This document shows, piece after piece, positions 49,129 to 58,801 of a stretch of 64,000 nt of DNA. The notes beneath the pieces are model-generated. The model was not told where the DNA came from. It worked only from the letters and a program-made list of their open reading frames with translations, and searched no databases. The position numbers were made by a program, and so were the translations under genes. Each line of letters starts with the position of its first letter. The first letter of the stretch is position 1. The stretch comes from Pseudomonadota bacterium (GTDB lineage: Bacteria > Pseudomonadota > Alphaproteobacteria > Acetobacterales > Acetobacteraceae): positions 62,001-126,000 of the forward strand of contig JAJZBV010000005.1 of assembly GCA_021851785.1 (NCBI GenBank), in the 5' to 3' direction.

Positions 49129-51168
49129 TCACAAAAACGACACCGGATCGATATCGACGACGATACGCGCCCCGCGCGGCGCCGGGACGCCGGCGAGCCA
49201 GGCGCGGAGCAGCGTCTGTAGCGCGACCTCGCGTCGGGCCTTGACCAGGAGCCGCCGGCGATGGCGCCCGCGCAAGAGGGCGAGCGGCGCCGGCGCCGGG
49301 CCGAACATCTCGACCCCGGGCGTCGCCGGCAGCGCGCGGGCGAGGGCGTGGGCGAGGTCATCGGCCACCGCCGCCGTCGCGGCGCTGACGATCACCGCCG
49401 CGAGCCGGCCGTAAGGCGGCCAGTGCCCGGCGCGCCGCGCCGCTTTCTCGGCGGCGAGGAACGCCGTCTGATCGCCGGCCGCGAGCGCCCGCATCACCGG
49501 GTGCTCGGGCGCGAAGCTCTGCAGCAGGACGCGCCCCGGCGCGCTCGCCCGCCCCGCCCGCCCGCCGACCTGGTGCAGCAACTGAAAGCAGCGCTCGGCG
49601 GCGCGCAGATCGCCGCCGGCGAGGCCGAGATCGGCATCGACGACGCCGACCAGCGTCAATTGCGGAAAATGCCAGCCCTTGGCGACGATCTGGGTGCCGA
49701 TGATGAGATCGACCCGGCGCTCCAGGATCGCCGCCGCCGCCGCTTTGGCGTCCGCAGCATTGGCGATGGTGTCGGAGGCCATCACCAGGCGGCGCGCCTC
49801 GGGAAACAGCGCTTGCGCCTCCTCGGTGATCCGCTCGACGCCGGGGCCGATCGGCGCGAGGCTGGCCTGCGCGCCGCAAGCCGGGCACGTCTCCGGCGGT
49901 TTCACCGCATGGCCGCAATGATGACAGAGGAGGCGCGTCACCCCGCCCCGGCGATGCATGACCAGCCAGGCGGTGCAATGCGGACATTGCAGCCGGTGGC
50001 CGCAGGCGCGGCAGAGGGTGAGCGGGGCATAGCCGCGGCGGTTGAGAAACAGCATCGCCTGTTCGCCGCGCGCCAGAGTCTCGGTGATCGCCGCGACCAG
50101 AGCGGGGGCGAGAAACCGCCCGCGCGGCGGCGGCGCGGCGCGGAGATCGATCATCGCCACCTCCGGCAGCGCCGCCCCGCCATGGCGCGCCGGGAGCCGG
50201 AGATGGCGATAGCGCCCGGCCTCGGCATTGGCGAGGCTCTCCAGGCTCGGCGTCGCCGAGGCCAGCACCACCGGCGCCCCGGCCAAGCGCCCGCGCACCA
50301 CCGCCATGTCGCGGGCGTGGTAGATCACGCCGTCCTCCTGCTTGAAGGCGCTCTCGTGCTCCTCGTCGACGATGATGAGGCCGAGTGCCGGAAACGGCAG
50401 AAACAGGGCCGAACGCGCCCCGACCACCACCGGCGCCGCCCCCTCCGCCACCGCGAGCCAGGTGTCGCGGCGGAGCGCCGGGCCGAGATCGGAGTGCCAG
50501 ACCGCGGGGGCCGCGCCGAACCGCGCCTGAAACCGCTCGAACCACTGCGCCGAGAGCGCGATCTCGGGGAGCAGCACGAGCGCTTGCCGCCCGGCTTTGA
50601 GCGCTTGCGCGATCGCCTCGAAATAGACCTCGGTCTTGCCCGCGCCGGTCACGCCTTCGAGGAGGGTCACGGAAAACCGCGCCGCCGCCACCGCCGCGCG
50701 TAGGGACAGGGCGGCCGTATCCTGATCGGGCGCGAGGGTCGGGCCGGGATGGGCGGGATCGGGGGCGGCGAAGGGCCGGGCGCGGCGGCGGCGCTTCGGC
50801 GGGCGCGGATCGATGCGGAGCGCCATCGCCAGCACCTCGCCGGGGGCAGCGAGGGTATAGGCGGCGAGCCAGTCGATCAGCGCGCGGAGATCGCGCGGCA
50901 AGCATGGCGCGCCGGCGACCGGGGCGAGCGGGCGGAGTTCCGCCGGCGGCGCGGGCGGCGTTTCAGGCGGCGCGAACGGCGCCCGGTTGGTCGCGTCCCA
51001 CACCACGCCGAGCACCTCGCGGCGACGCAGCGGGACGAGCACGATCGTCCCCGGCGGCGGCGCGCCTTCCCCGGGGGCGGCGTAATCGAGCGGGCCGGCG
51101 AAGGGATAGGGCAGCAACACCGATACCGGCACCGGCACCCCGCGCTCCCTTTCGTCGTCCGCCGCCAT
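49129..51168 (-). CDS. priA: Primosomal replication helicase PriA
   Basis: 679 residues. Restarts stalled replication forks. Walker [12 protein letters not shown], the DEEH helicase motif, SATPSLES, and the zinc-binding cysteines (LCRACG...CPHC...LLCHHCG...CPACG) are all present. C-terminal motifs [12 protein letters not shown] and QVGGRAGR match. It lies upstream of atpH on the same strand, a common alphaproteobacterial order, and is divergent from xerC across only 17 bp. Confidence 0.96.
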   Translation of the reverse strand: MAADDERERGVPVPVSVLLPYPFAGPLDYAAPGEGAPPPGTIVLVPLRRREVLGVVWDATNRAPFAPPETPPAPPAELRPLAPVAGAPCLPRDLRALIDWLAAYTLAAPGEVLAMALRIDPRPPKRRRRARPFAAPDPAHPGPTLAPDQDTAALSLRAAVAAARFSVTLLEGVTGAGKTEVYFEAIAQALKAGRQALVLLPEIALSAQWFERFQARFGAAPAVWHSDLGPALRRDTWLAVAEGAAPVVVGARSALFLPFPALGLIIVDEEHESAFKQEDGVIYHARDMAVVRGRLAGAPVVLASATPSLESLANAEAGRYRHLRLPARHGGAALPEVAMIDLRAAPPPRGRFLAPALVAAITETLARGEQAMLFLNRRGYAPLTLCRACGHRLQCPHCTAWLVMHRRGGVTRLLCHHCGHAVKPPETCPACGAQASLAPIGPGVERITEEAQALFPEARRLVMASDTIANAADAKAAAAAILERRVDLIIGTQIVAKGWHFPQLTLVGVVDADLGLAGGDLRAAERCFQLLHQVGGRAGRASAPGRVLLQSFAPEHPVMRALAAGDQTAFLAAEKAARRAGHWPPYGRLAAVIVSAATAAVADDLAHALARALPATPGVEMFGPAPAPLALLRGRHRRRLLVKARREVALQTLLRAWLAGVPAPRGARIVVDIDPVSFL

Positions 51169-51185
51169 CGCCTATCGTTCCCGTC

Positions 51186-52145
51186 ATGCGTGAGACCCCC
51201 GATACCGCCTCGCCCGCGCCCGGCAAAGGGCGGAACGCCGAGGCCGCCCGCGCCGCCTGGTGCGCCTGGCTCGCCGATGAGCGCCGCGCGGCGCCGGCGA
51301 CGCTCGCCGCCTATGGGCAGGACGTGGCCGGATTCTTGGGCTTTCTCACCCGCCATCTCGGCGCCGAGCCCGATCTCGCGGCGCTGGCGGCCCTGCGGCT
51401 CGCCGATTTCCGCGCCTGGCTCGCCGAGGCCGCCGGGGCCGGGATCGGCGCCGCGAGCCGCGGCCGGCGGCTTTCGGCGCTGCGCGGCTTTTTCCGCTTC
51501 CTCGCGCGGAGGGAAGGGGTGGAGAACAGCCAGATCGCCCTTCTCGCCGGGCCGCGCGGCAAGCGCCATCTGCCGCGCGCGCTCAGCGAACGCCAGGCGC
51601 TGCTGATCGCCGACGAGATCGGCGAGGCGGCGCCCGATATGGCCTTCGAGACCCGCGATGTCGCCCTGTTTTCCCTGCTTTACGGCTGCGGCTTGCGGAT
51701 TTCCGAGGCGCTCGGCCTGAACTGCGCCGCCGCCCCGCGCCCGGGCAACGAGGCGCCGATGAAAATCCTCGGCAAGCGGGCGAAGGAGCGGCTGGTGCCG
51801 GTTCTGCCCGCGGTGCGGGACGCGGTCGCCGCCTGGCTCGCGCGGCATCCCTGCCCGGCGCCGGCGGCGCCGCTCTTCATCGGGGCGCGCGGGAGGCGGC
51901 TCAACCCCGGCGTCGCGCAGCGGATTCTGCGCGATTTCCGCCGCCGTCGCGGCCTCCCCGAGCACGCGACCCCGCACGCGCTTCGCCATTCCTTCGCGAC
52001 CCACCTGCTCGGGAGCGGCGCCGATCTCCGCGTCATCCAGGAGCTTCTGGGCCATGCCAGCCTCGCCTCGACCGAGCGCTATACCGCGGTGGATGCGAAT
52101 GCGCTGCTCGCGGTCTGGCGTCGCGCCCATCCGCGTTCGGGCTGA
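51186..52145 (+). CDS. xerC: Tyrosine recombinase XerC
   Basis: 319 residues. Resolves chromosome dimers at dif with XerD. Catalytic residues: Arg171 (GLRISEAL), Lys197 (LGKRAKER), His264 and Arg267 (HALRHSF), His290 (LGHAS) and Tyr299 (ERYT). N-terminal SAM-like core-binding domain at about 20-120. Next to priA, in a housekeeping position, so it is not an integrase of an island. gshB follows after 12 bp. Confidence 0.92.
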   Translation: MRETPDTASPAPGKGRNAEAARAAWCAWLADERRAAPATLAAYGQDVAGFLGFLTRHLGAEPDLAALAALRLADFRAWLAEAAGAGIGAASRGRRLSALRGFFRFLARREGVENSQIALLAGPRGKRHLPRALSERQALLIADEIGEAAPDMAFETRDVALFSLLYGCGLRISEALGLNCAAAPRPGNEAPMKILGKRAKERLVPVLPAVRDAVAAWLARHPCPAPAAPLFIGARGRRLNPGVAQRILRDFRRRRGLPEHATPHALRHSFATHLLGSGADLRVIQELLGHASLASTERYTAVDANALLAVWRRAHPRSG

Positions 52146-52157
52146 ATGAGGACAGAC

Positions 52158-53093
52158 ATGAAAATCGCCGTGCAGATGGACCCGATCGAGAGCCTCAATA
52201 TCGAGGCCGATTCCACGTTCGCGCTGATGCTGGAGGGGCAGGCGCGCGGCCACACGTTTTGTTATTATAACGTCCGCGATCTGGTGCTGGAGGCGGGCAC
52301 GCTCCGCGCCTTGGCGCGTCCGGTCACGGTCCGCCGCCAGGCCGGCGATCATTTCACCGCCGGTGCCCCGGAATGGCGCGATCTCGCGACGATGGATGTC
52401 GTGCTCATGCGCCAGGATCCGCCCTTCGACATGGCCTATATCACCGCGACCCACCTCCTCGAACACATCCATCCGCGCACCTTGGTGGTGAACGACCCGC
52501 GCGCGGTGCGCGATGCGCCGGAGAAGCTGCTGGTGACGCACTTCCCCGATCTCATGCCGCCGACCATGGTTGCCTGGAACCTGGAGGCCATTCGCGGCTT
52601 TCGTCTCGCCCACAACGACATCATCCTCAAGCCGCTCTACGGCAATGGCGGCGCCGGGGTGTTTCACATCCGCCCCGATGACGAGAATTTCGGCGCCCTC
52701 CTGGAATGGCATTTTTCCCGCTCGCGCGAGCCCTTGATGGTGCAGCGCTACGAGCCCGCGGTGCGCGCCGGCGACAAGCGTATCATCCTCGTCGATGGCG
52801 AGCCGATGGGGGCGATCAACCGGGTGCCGGCGGCCGGCGAGGCGCGCTCGAACATGCATGTCGGCGGCCGGCCGGAAGCGGCGACGCTCACCGCGCGTGA
52901 CCGCGATATCTGCGCCCGCATCGGCCCCGTGTTCCGCGAACGCGGGCTGATTTTCGTCGGCATCGACGTGATCGGGAACTGGCTCACCGAGATCAACGTG
53001 ACCTCGCCGACCGGGCTTCAGGAAATCGCGCGGTTTGGCGGCGATACCCTCGCCGCCGCGATCTGGGAACGGATCGAGGCGCGGCGGCGATGA
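52158..53093 (+). CDS. gshB: Glutathione synthetase
   Basis: 311 residues, ATP-grasp enzyme joining gamma-glutamylcysteine and glycine. MKIAVQMDPIESLNIEADSTFALMLEGQARGH, MRQDPPFDMAYITATHLLE, KPLYGNGGAGVF and TEINVTSPTGLQEI are diagnostic. ATG 52158 is chosen for AGGA upstream; ATG 52146 is a poorer alternative. Its stop overlaps the next gene's start (ATGA). Confidence 0.97.
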   Translation: MKIAVQMDPIESLNIEADSTFALMLEGQARGHTFCYYNVRDLVLEAGTLRALARPVTVRRQAGDHFTAGAPEWRDLATMDVVLMRQDPPFDMAYITATHLLEHIHPRTLVVNDPRAVRDAPEKLLVTHFPDLMPPTMVAWNLEAIRGFRLAHNDIILKPLYGNGGAGVFHIRPDDENFGALLEWHFSRSREPLMVQRYEPAVRAGDKRIILVDGEPMGAINRVPAAGEARSNMHVGGRPEAATLTARDRDICARIGPVFRERGLIFVGIDVIGNWLTEINVTSPTGLQEIARFGGDTLAAAIWERIEARRR

Positions 53094-53950
53094 GCGTGGA
53101 GATCATCTCGTTCTTCGATGAAAACACCCATACGGTGAGCTATCTCGTCGCCGATCCCGAGACCGCGATCGCCGCGGTGATCGACCCGGTGCTCGAATTC
53201 GATCCCGCCTCGGGCAAGGCCGCGACCCGCGCGGCGGCGGCGATTTTGGCGCGGGCCGAGGCGCGGGGATGGGCCATCGCCTGGTGCCTTGAGACCCATG
53301 TCCACGCCGATCATCTCTCGGCCTCGGGGTTTTTCAAGCGCAAGACCGGCGCCAAAATCGGCATCGGCGCCCGGATCGGCGAGGTGCAGCAAATCTTCCG
53401 CCCGATTTTCAACGCAACCGACCTCTCCGGCGCGGGCACGGAGTTCGATCATCTGTTCGCGGACGGTGAGACGTTCCGGATCGGTTCGCTCGCGGCCCGG
53501 GTCATGGCGACCCCGGGGCACACCCCGGCCTGCGTCAGTTATTGCGTCGCGGACGCGGTTTTTGTCGGCGATACGCTGTTCATGCCGGATTACGGCACCG
53601 CGCGCGCTGATTTTCCCGGCGGCGATGCCCGCACTCTCTATCGCTCCATTCGCCGTCTGCTTGCCCTGCCGCCGGCGACCCGGCTGTTTCTGTGCCATGA
53701 TTACAAGCCGCTCGGCCGCGCCGATTTCGCCTGCGAAACCACCGTCGCGGCCCAGCGCGCGAACAATATCCATGCGCGGGACGGGGTTTCGGAGGCGGAG
53801 TTCGTCGCCCAGCGCGAGGCCCGCGACAAAACGCTCGCGACACCGCAACTGCTGCTGCCCTCGATCCAGGTCAATCTCCGCTCCGGCGCCCTGCCGCCGG
53901 CGGAAGCCAATGGCGTGAGCTATCTCCGTATCCCGGTGACGCTGGAGTGA
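53090..53950 (+). CDS. Metallo-beta-lactamase-fold hydrolase, persulfide dioxygenase-like
   Basis: 286 residues. Metal ligands: His70, His72, Asp74 and His75 (THVHADHLSA), a further His in ATPGHTPACVSY and Asp in FVGDTLFMPDYGTARADFPGG. The DYGTARxDFPGG sequence is typical of ETHE1/Blh-type persulfide dioxygenases, which oxidise glutathione persulfide to sulfite. ATGA coupling to gshB, which makes the glutathione, supports this. No rhodanese domain is fused. A glyoxalase II role is less likely. Confidence 0.82.
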   Translation: MSVEIISFFDENTHTVSYLVADPETAIAAVIDPVLEFDPASGKAATRAAAAILARAEARGWAIAWCLETHVHADHLSASGFFKRKTGAKIGIGARIGEVQQIFRPIFNATDLSGAGTEFDHLFADGETFRIGSLAARVMATPGHTPACVSYCVADAVFVGDTLFMPDYGTARADFPGGDARTLYRSIRRLLALPPATRLFLCHDYKPLGRADFACETTVAAQRANNIHARDGVSEAEFVAQREARDKTLATPQLLLPSIQVNLRSGALPPAEANGVSYLRIPVTLE

Positions 53951-53956
53951 GCGGCC

Positions 53957-53974
53957 CGCCCGAGCCGTCGGGCG
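53957..53974 (+). terminator. Hairpin after the persulfide dioxygenase-like gene
   Basis: CGCCCGA (53957-53963), loop GCCG, TCGGGCG (53968-53974), 6 bp after the stop, followed only by TT. Probably ends the xerC-gshB transcript. The remaining sequence to 54099 shows nothing recognisable. Confidence 0.5.
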
Positions 53975-54099
53975 TTCATGCCATGGATACGATTATGAAG
54001 GCGCCGCCGCCCCGCGCTTGCGAAGAACATCCACCATAGACGCCGGCTTCACCCGGCGCATCGCCCGCGCCGCGCGATGACATGGATGGCGCGGGGCCA

Positions 54100-54846
54100 T
54101 CATCGTGTGGTGAGGACGCCGTCGGGCGTGACATCGCGCGCGAACCGTTTCAGCCAATCCGCGGTCAGCACACGGCCGGGCACCGGAAATCCTTCGTCCA
54201 GCACGGCAAGGGATTGAACGCGGTCGGCGCGGAAGTGGCGAAAATCGTCCCGCAACTCGCACCAGGCGCTGATCACCGTCGCCTCGACATAATAGGCCAG
54301 GGCGAAAGGCCAGATCGTGCGCGAGGTGCGCCGCTCCTGTTCGTCGGCATAGTCGATGCGGAGCTTGCGTTCCTCGCGGATCGCGGTGCGGATCACTGAC
54401 AGCGCGCCCACCGCCGGCGCGCCGTGCGCCGAGACGAAGGCGATCGGCGAGGTGAGATAGTCCCGCAACATTTCCGGAAGCACGACTTCCACCTTGGAGA
54501 GAACGCGCGCCGCCGCGTCCTGTAGCCCGACATCGCCGGTGCGGCGCAGCAGCCGGGCACCAACCAGGATCGCCTCGATTTCCTCGCGCGTGAACATCAG
54601 AGGCGGCAATTCGAAACCGCGCCGCAGCAGATAGCCGAGGCCGGGCGCGCCCTCGATCGGAACTCTGCGCGCCTGCAAGGTTGCGACATCGCGGTAGATG
54701 GTGCGCGGGGTCACCTCCAGCTTCGTCGCCAGGGCAGACGCCGTGACCGGGCGGCTTGCCGTGCGCAGAAGCTGGATGATGTCGAACAAACGATCGGCCC
54801 GTCTGAGCGGCATCGGCGCCAGGGGGGACACGACCGCGCGGGCCAC
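54100..54846 (-). CDS. WYL-domain transcriptional regulator (YafY-like)
   Basis: 248 residues. N-terminal helix-turn-helix (RRADRLFDIIQLLR...ASALATKLEVTPRTIYRDVATLQ) and a C-terminal WYL-type ligand domain (RKLRIDYADEQERRTSRTIWPFALAYY, then AWCELRDDFRHFRADRV). GTG 54846 has GGAGAG upstream and follows the DUF3883 gene by 4 bp; ATG 54813 is an alternative. WYL regulators often accompany defence genes and sense nucleic-acid ligands. It may control the neighbouring DUF3883/Res remnant, but generic YafY regulators also occur alone. Confidence 0.85.
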   Translation of the reverse strand: MARAVVSPLAPMPLRRADRLFDIIQLLRTASRPVTASALATKLEVTPRTIYRDVATLQARRVPIEGAPGLGYLLRRGFELPPLMFTREEIEAILVGARLLRRTGDVGLQDAAARVLSKVEVVLPEMLRDYLTSPIAFVSAHGAPAVGALSVIRTAIREERKLRIDYADEQERRTSRTIWPFALAYYVEATVISAWCELRDDFRHFRADRVQSLAVLDEGFPVPGRVLTADWLKRFARDVTPDGVLTTR

Positions 54847-54850
54847 GAAA

Positions 54851-55855
54851 TCAGCTCTCCGAAATGGGGATTAGAGTACCAAGGAACACATAGGGTGCGA
54901 TCTCGAACATCTTCTGCACTTGGTCCGCAAGATAGATATCGACCTTCGGATCGTCGCTCAGGGCGTCGGTGACCATCGCGAGACGCCACGCGGGATTGGC
55001 CATCATACCCCTGCCATGCTCGTTCCGGGTCAAGAAGAACTGCGGGACCGAGCCGGCCGTCCCTTTCACCTCGACGTGAATTTCCGTCTCGCCCTTAGAA
55101 AATTTGAAATCGTAGCCGCATGGGAGATGGGTGACGCGTGTGCAGTCGAAGCCCTCTGTCTTGTAGTACGAGATAACTGCGTCTTCGGCTGCTTTTTCCA
55201 CTTTCTTGCGGTGTTCCGTCGTGCCGAAACCCTTCAGCGGATCGCCTGAATCGATCTCGGGGTCGGCTATATTTTTCTCGCTCGGATTCTTGATGGCTCT
55301 CGGAGCAAGCGCCTCCAGCTTCCCTTCCAGCAAGGCGAGCACACGCCGCTTATTCTTGTCGGGGTGAACGCCAGGACCAGCCAAAAACGAGTATTTTCCC
55401 TGTCTGACCGACGGATCCGAGAAGGGCATCGTTCGGGATTCGGGCGGGACGAAATGCGCCGTCTTGCTCGTAATGCAGTATAACCAATCATATGCGGGAC
55501 GCGCCGCGTCCCCGCCCTTGCTGACCATGTTCGCGGGCAGATCGAGCCACTTGCCGTACAACGTGGCGTTCTCGTACCAACCGACGACGTGGATTCCTTT
55601 GTACTTGGGGTTCTTCGCCAGACAAATCACCGTCCAGCCATGCGGGTCATCATTCGATGGCGCGTATTCCTTTTTCTGCGGCGGTACGTAGCAGTAGTAT
55701 GTTCCATCCGGGCCCGGATTGAAATTGAAGGCTTCGTATCCACGTCCCTCGTTCTTCTTTCCTTTGTTGTCGTTTAGCCAGCCGAAATTTCCGCCCACGT
55801 GGCCACCACGATAGAATTTTGACCAGCCAAATTTCACCCAAAGTATCTTTTTCAT
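54851..55855 (-). CDS. DUF3883 (NOV C-terminal) protein, nuclease-like
   Basis: 334 residues. The N-terminal two thirds are unfamiliar, with many Trp, Tyr and Gly. The C-terminal part (about 213-320) matches DUF3883: EKAAEDAVISYYKTEGF, then GYDFKFSKGETEIHVEVKGTAG, giving Asp249, Glu262 and Lys264 as a PD-(D/E)xK-like site. DUF3883 proteins occur beside restriction and helicase genes. ATG 55855 overlaps the stop of the truncated Res gene (ATGA), so they were once an operon. The DNA is visibly richer in A+T than the flanks. Activity without its partner is doubtful. Confidence 0.75.
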   Translation of the reverse strand: MKKILWVKFGWSKFYRGGHVGGNFGWLNDNKGKKNEGRGYEAFNFNPGPDGTYYCYVPPQKKEYAPSNDDPHGWTVICLAKNPKYKGIHVVGWYENATLYGKWLDLPANMVSKGGDAARPAYDWLYCITSKTAHFVPPESRTMPFSDPSVRQGKYSFLAGPGVHPDKNKRRVLALLEGKLEALAPRAIKNPSEKNIADPEIDSGDPLKGFGTTEHRKKVEKAAEDAVISYYKTEGFDCTRVTHLPCGYDFKFSKGETEIHVEVKGTAGSVPQFFLTRNEHGRGMMANPAWRLAMVTDALSDDPKVDIYLADQVQKMFEIAPYVFLGTLIPISES

Positions 55856-56083
55856 TTGGCGACCCCTACCAAGTTCTTCACGAGTGCCGCGAAATCCTCG
55901 TCCATCACCGCCCAATCACGAAATTTCGTGAAGCCCCACCGGCCGAAACCGCCGAGCGCGTTGACGCCAGGCACCCAGATGTCGCGCGTCGTCTGAGCCT
56001 TGGCTTTGTCGCTCTCGTCCTTGATGCCCTTCACCTCGAGCACGAGGTTGAGCGGCTCGTTGCTGCCATCGTCGCCCCGCCGG
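55852..56083 (-). pseudogene. C-terminal remnant of a Res-type restriction helicase-nuclease
   Basis: About 77 codons remain. The frame reads RRGDDGSNEPLNLVLEVKG, then a segment with IWVPGVNALGGFGRWGF and the end EDFAALVKNLVGVAK. These match the C-terminus of type III restriction-like DEAD/DEAH enzymes, including the catalytic E-x-K of the nuclease part. The upstream 800 or so codons are missing; instead the frame runs into the antisense of the DUF4175 gene's last codons. No start or ribosome site remains. The stop overlaps the DUF3883 start. Confidence 0.72.
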
Positions 56084-58801
56084 TCAGAACGGTTGCAGCA
56101 GGCGGTCGATATAGTGCAGTTCCTCCGCCGGGCGTTCGCGTTCGCCGCCGCGGCGGCGGAGTTCGTCCTCGATGGTGCGGCTGCGGGCCTGTTCCATGGT
56201 GTCCGGCACCGAGACATCGTTCGCTTCGTCGGCGCCGGCGCTGCCTTGCTCGACGGCGCGGCCGAGCGGGTCGCGGCGGAGCCGGCGGGCGCGGCCGGCG
56301 CCGTTGGGATCGGTGCCATCCTCGCCGCCGCGCGCCTCGCCGCCGCTCTGGCCGAGCTGGTTTTCGCCCTCGCCCTCCTGATCGGCGCTTTGATCGCTGT
56401 CGTCGCGCGTTTCCGCCTCGGCCCGCGCCTGGCCGCCCTTCATCAGCGCGGTCAGCGCCTCCTGCTCGGCCGCCGCCGCCGCCGCATCCTCACCCTGGCC
56501 GAGTTCCTGCCCGGCGTGACCCATCGCCATGTCGGCCTCGTTGAAATTGGCGTCGGCATTGTCTCGGTGGAGATCGGCGGGGGATGTGTCATGGGGCTGT
56601 CCGCCGCTTTGCGGGTTTTGGGCGTCGCTTCGCGGGCTCTGGGCGCCGCCATTCTGGCCGAATTTGCGGCGCCATTGCTGCAAGGCATGGCGGAGCGCCG
56701 TCTCGCCGCGCTGATCCGCCTGCTGCGCGGCGCTGGCATTGGCCTTGTCCGATGGCGTCGGCGGGCGCGGGGCGAGCATCAGGCCGAGCGGCAAGCCGCC
56801 GGGTTGACGGAACGGCCCCCCCGCGCCCTCGTCGTGCTCTTCGGCGCGGGCCTGGGCACGATCGAGCAACGCGCCCTGCTGGCGGACGAGTTCGCGGAGC
56901 GCGCCCTCCTCCTCGCGGCGCTGCTTGCGGGCGGCCTCACGGGCCGCGTCACGGGCCGGATCGCGGGGATGGGCGCGGGCGTTGCGGAGCGCGTTCAGCA
57001 TCCGCTCCAGCGCCCGCATCTCGGCGCGAGCCTCGTCCATCCGGCCGGCCTCGGCGTCTTCGCGCATCCGCTCGGCCATCTGCCGGAGCTTCTCGGCATC
57101 GACCCGTGTCGCGGGCGCGGATAGCGGCGCGGCTTTTTTCGCGTCCTCGGCGAGAGCCTGGAGATGCGCCGCGAGCGCTTCCTGAAAGCGCTGCATCAAG
57201 CGTTCGATGTCCTCGGGGCTGACCTTCTCGTCGGTGGCACGGCGTTCCAGCGCGTCGTGCAATTCCTGGCGCGCGGCTTCCAGCGCCCGCTCGCTCTCGC
57301 CGGTGCGGCCTTCCTCGAAATGCAGCGCGAGCTGCCACATCCGCGTTTGCGCCTCGCCGATCGCGCCCGGCGCCGGGTCGCGGCGCAGCAGGGCCTCGAT
57401 CGCGCGGTAATTGAGCCAGCCGCCGTAATCGGTGCCGAAGAGAGCGGTGCGCTGGGCGGTCTGGTCGAGAAGCGCGATGGCGCCGAGCCGCGCGCTGGGG
57501 TCGAGGCTCAGGGATTTGCGCGCCTCTGCCAGGGTCTGGGCGATCGGGTTGTGGAAATGGCGTTCCGGGAGGGTGAAGGCGGCGGGCTCGCTCGTCGCTT
57601 CGAGCCCGGCTTCGTCCCGCGCGACCAGCCGCGCCGAGACCGGCAGGCCCGCCCAGGGGTGCGCGGTGAGGTCGAGGATCGCCGTCGCATGGGCGGATTT
57701 CGGGCTGGCGCCGGGCAGCGGGAGGACGGTGTCCAGCGCCGGCGCCTCCGGCCGCGGCGCCAGCGAAAGACGAAGGCCGAGCGCCTTGACGCCGTATTGG
57801 TCGCTCGCCTGCCACGGCACGCGGAGTTCGGGGCGCCGCGGTTCGGAAGAGGACGGGCGCGGCCCGGCGGTTGAAGGCCCCGGCGGCGCGGTGAAGGCGA
57901 CGTTCGGCGGCGTTGCCGGAATCAGCGTCACCTCCCACGCGCCGCGCTCGGCCCAACCCTGACGCACCGAGAGCCGGCCACCGGAGCGGAGCACCGTCTC
58001 GATCTGAAAACTATCGGCGTCGAGCGCCGCGAATTCGGTGCTCCGGCCATCGAACAGAAGGCGAGGCACGGCGCGGCGGCCGCTCAGCGTGACGGCAAGA
58101 CGTGACCCGGCGGGAACGCTCACCTCTCCCCCGGGCGTCCCCCCGGGCTGAGGGAGAAAAAGCGGCGCGAGGCCGGTATAGGCGGGCGGCGTGATCCAGG
58201 CTTGCAAGAGCGGCGCCGGCCTGCCTGCGGCGAAGGCGAGATCCGGGGTCAAGGCGCGGCGGATCCGGGAAGGCGCCTCGGGCCCGGCGATGATCGCGGC
58301 GGCGGCGAGGGCGACGATCAGGGCGGCGCGGAGCGCGAAGCGGTCGCGCCGCGCGAGCCCGGGGTGTGGCCAGCCGCTCCTGAGGCGCCCGATCCGCGTC
58401 AGCACGGCCTTGCGATGGGCGCGCCACAGCGCCTCGCTCTCCGCACCCAGCGGGGCGGGCTGATCGGCGAGGGTGGCGAGCGGGCGATGGGCGAGGCCGG
58501 AGGCGCGCTCCAGCCGCCGCTCCGCAGCCTGGCGATCGGGCCAGGTGAGACCGCGCCCGCCACGCCAGAGAAGAACACCGAGCGCGAGCGCCAGCGCCGC
58601 GAGAAATCCGGCATGCAGCGCCGGCGGCAAGCGCGCCGGCAGATCGAGGAGAGCCGCGAGCAGGGCGAGCCCGAGAAGCCCGAGCGCCGGCCACAGCGCC
58701 GGCCAGAGATGTTCGAAGAAGAGCACGGCCCGGGCGCGGGTGCGCGCCCAGCGCAGCCCAGGGAGCGAGGACGGATCAGCTTGGCGGCGCGGCGCCGTCA
58801 C
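56084..58801 (-). CDS. DUF4175 / TIGR02302 family membrane protein
   Basis: 905 residues, function unknown, conserved in alphaproteobacteria next to lysA. Three hydrophobic segments near the N-terminus (about 28-55, 62-80 and 140-160) anchor it; a large beta-rich part follows, then a long charged helical region with likely coiled coil (about 560-690) and a low-complexity Gln/Asp/Gly-rich tail ending RPAEELHYIDRLLQPF. The GTG at 58801 overlaps the lysA stop (GTGA). Its stop directly abuts the truncated Res gene. Confidence 0.85.
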   Translation of the reverse strand: MTAPRRQADPSSLPGLRWARTRARAVLFFEHLWPALWPALGLLGLALLAALLDLPARLPPALHAGFLAALALALGVLLWRGGRGLTWPDRQAAERRLERASGLAHRPLATLADQPAPLGAESEALWRAHRKAVLTRIGRLRSGWPHPGLARRDRFALRAALIVALAAAAIIAGPEAPSRIRRALTPDLAFAAGRPAPLLQAWITPPAYTGLAPLFLPQPGGTPGGEVSVPAGSRLAVTLSGRRAVPRLLFDGRSTEFAALDADSFQIETVLRSGGRLSVRQGWAERGAWEVTLIPATPPNVAFTAPPGPSTAGPRPSSSEPRRPELRVPWQASDQYGVKALGLRLSLAPRPEAPALDTVLPLPGASPKSAHATAILDLTAHPWAGLPVSARLVARDEAGLEATSEPAAFTLPERHFHNPIAQTLAEARKSLSLDPSARLGAIALLDQTAQRTALFGTDYGGWLNYRAIEALLRRDPAPGAIGEAQTRMWQLALHFEEGRTGESERALEAARQELHDALERRATDEKVSPEDIERLMQRFQEALAAHLQALAEDAKKAAPLSAPATRVDAEKLRQMAERMREDAEAGRMDEARAEMRALERMLNALRNARAHPRDPARDAAREAARKQRREEEGALRELVRQQGALLDRAQARAEEHDEGAGGPFRQPGGLPLGLMLAPRPPTPSDKANASAAQQADQRGETALRHALQQWRRKFGQNGGAQSPRSDAQNPQSGGQPHDTSPADLHRDNADANFNEADMAMGHAGQELGQGEDAAAAAAEQEALTALMKGGQARAEAETRDDSDQSADQEGEGENQLGQSGGEARGGEDGTDPNGAGRARRLRRDPLGRAVEQGSAGADEANDVSVPDTMEQARSRTIEDELRRRGGERERPAEELHYIDRLLQPF

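Noticed and set aside
51186-52145. Tyrosine recombinase as the integrase of a genomic island near 54-62 kb
   Set aside because: It has XerC length and sequence, lies in a housekeeping position beside priA, and no tRNA or att repeat was seen.
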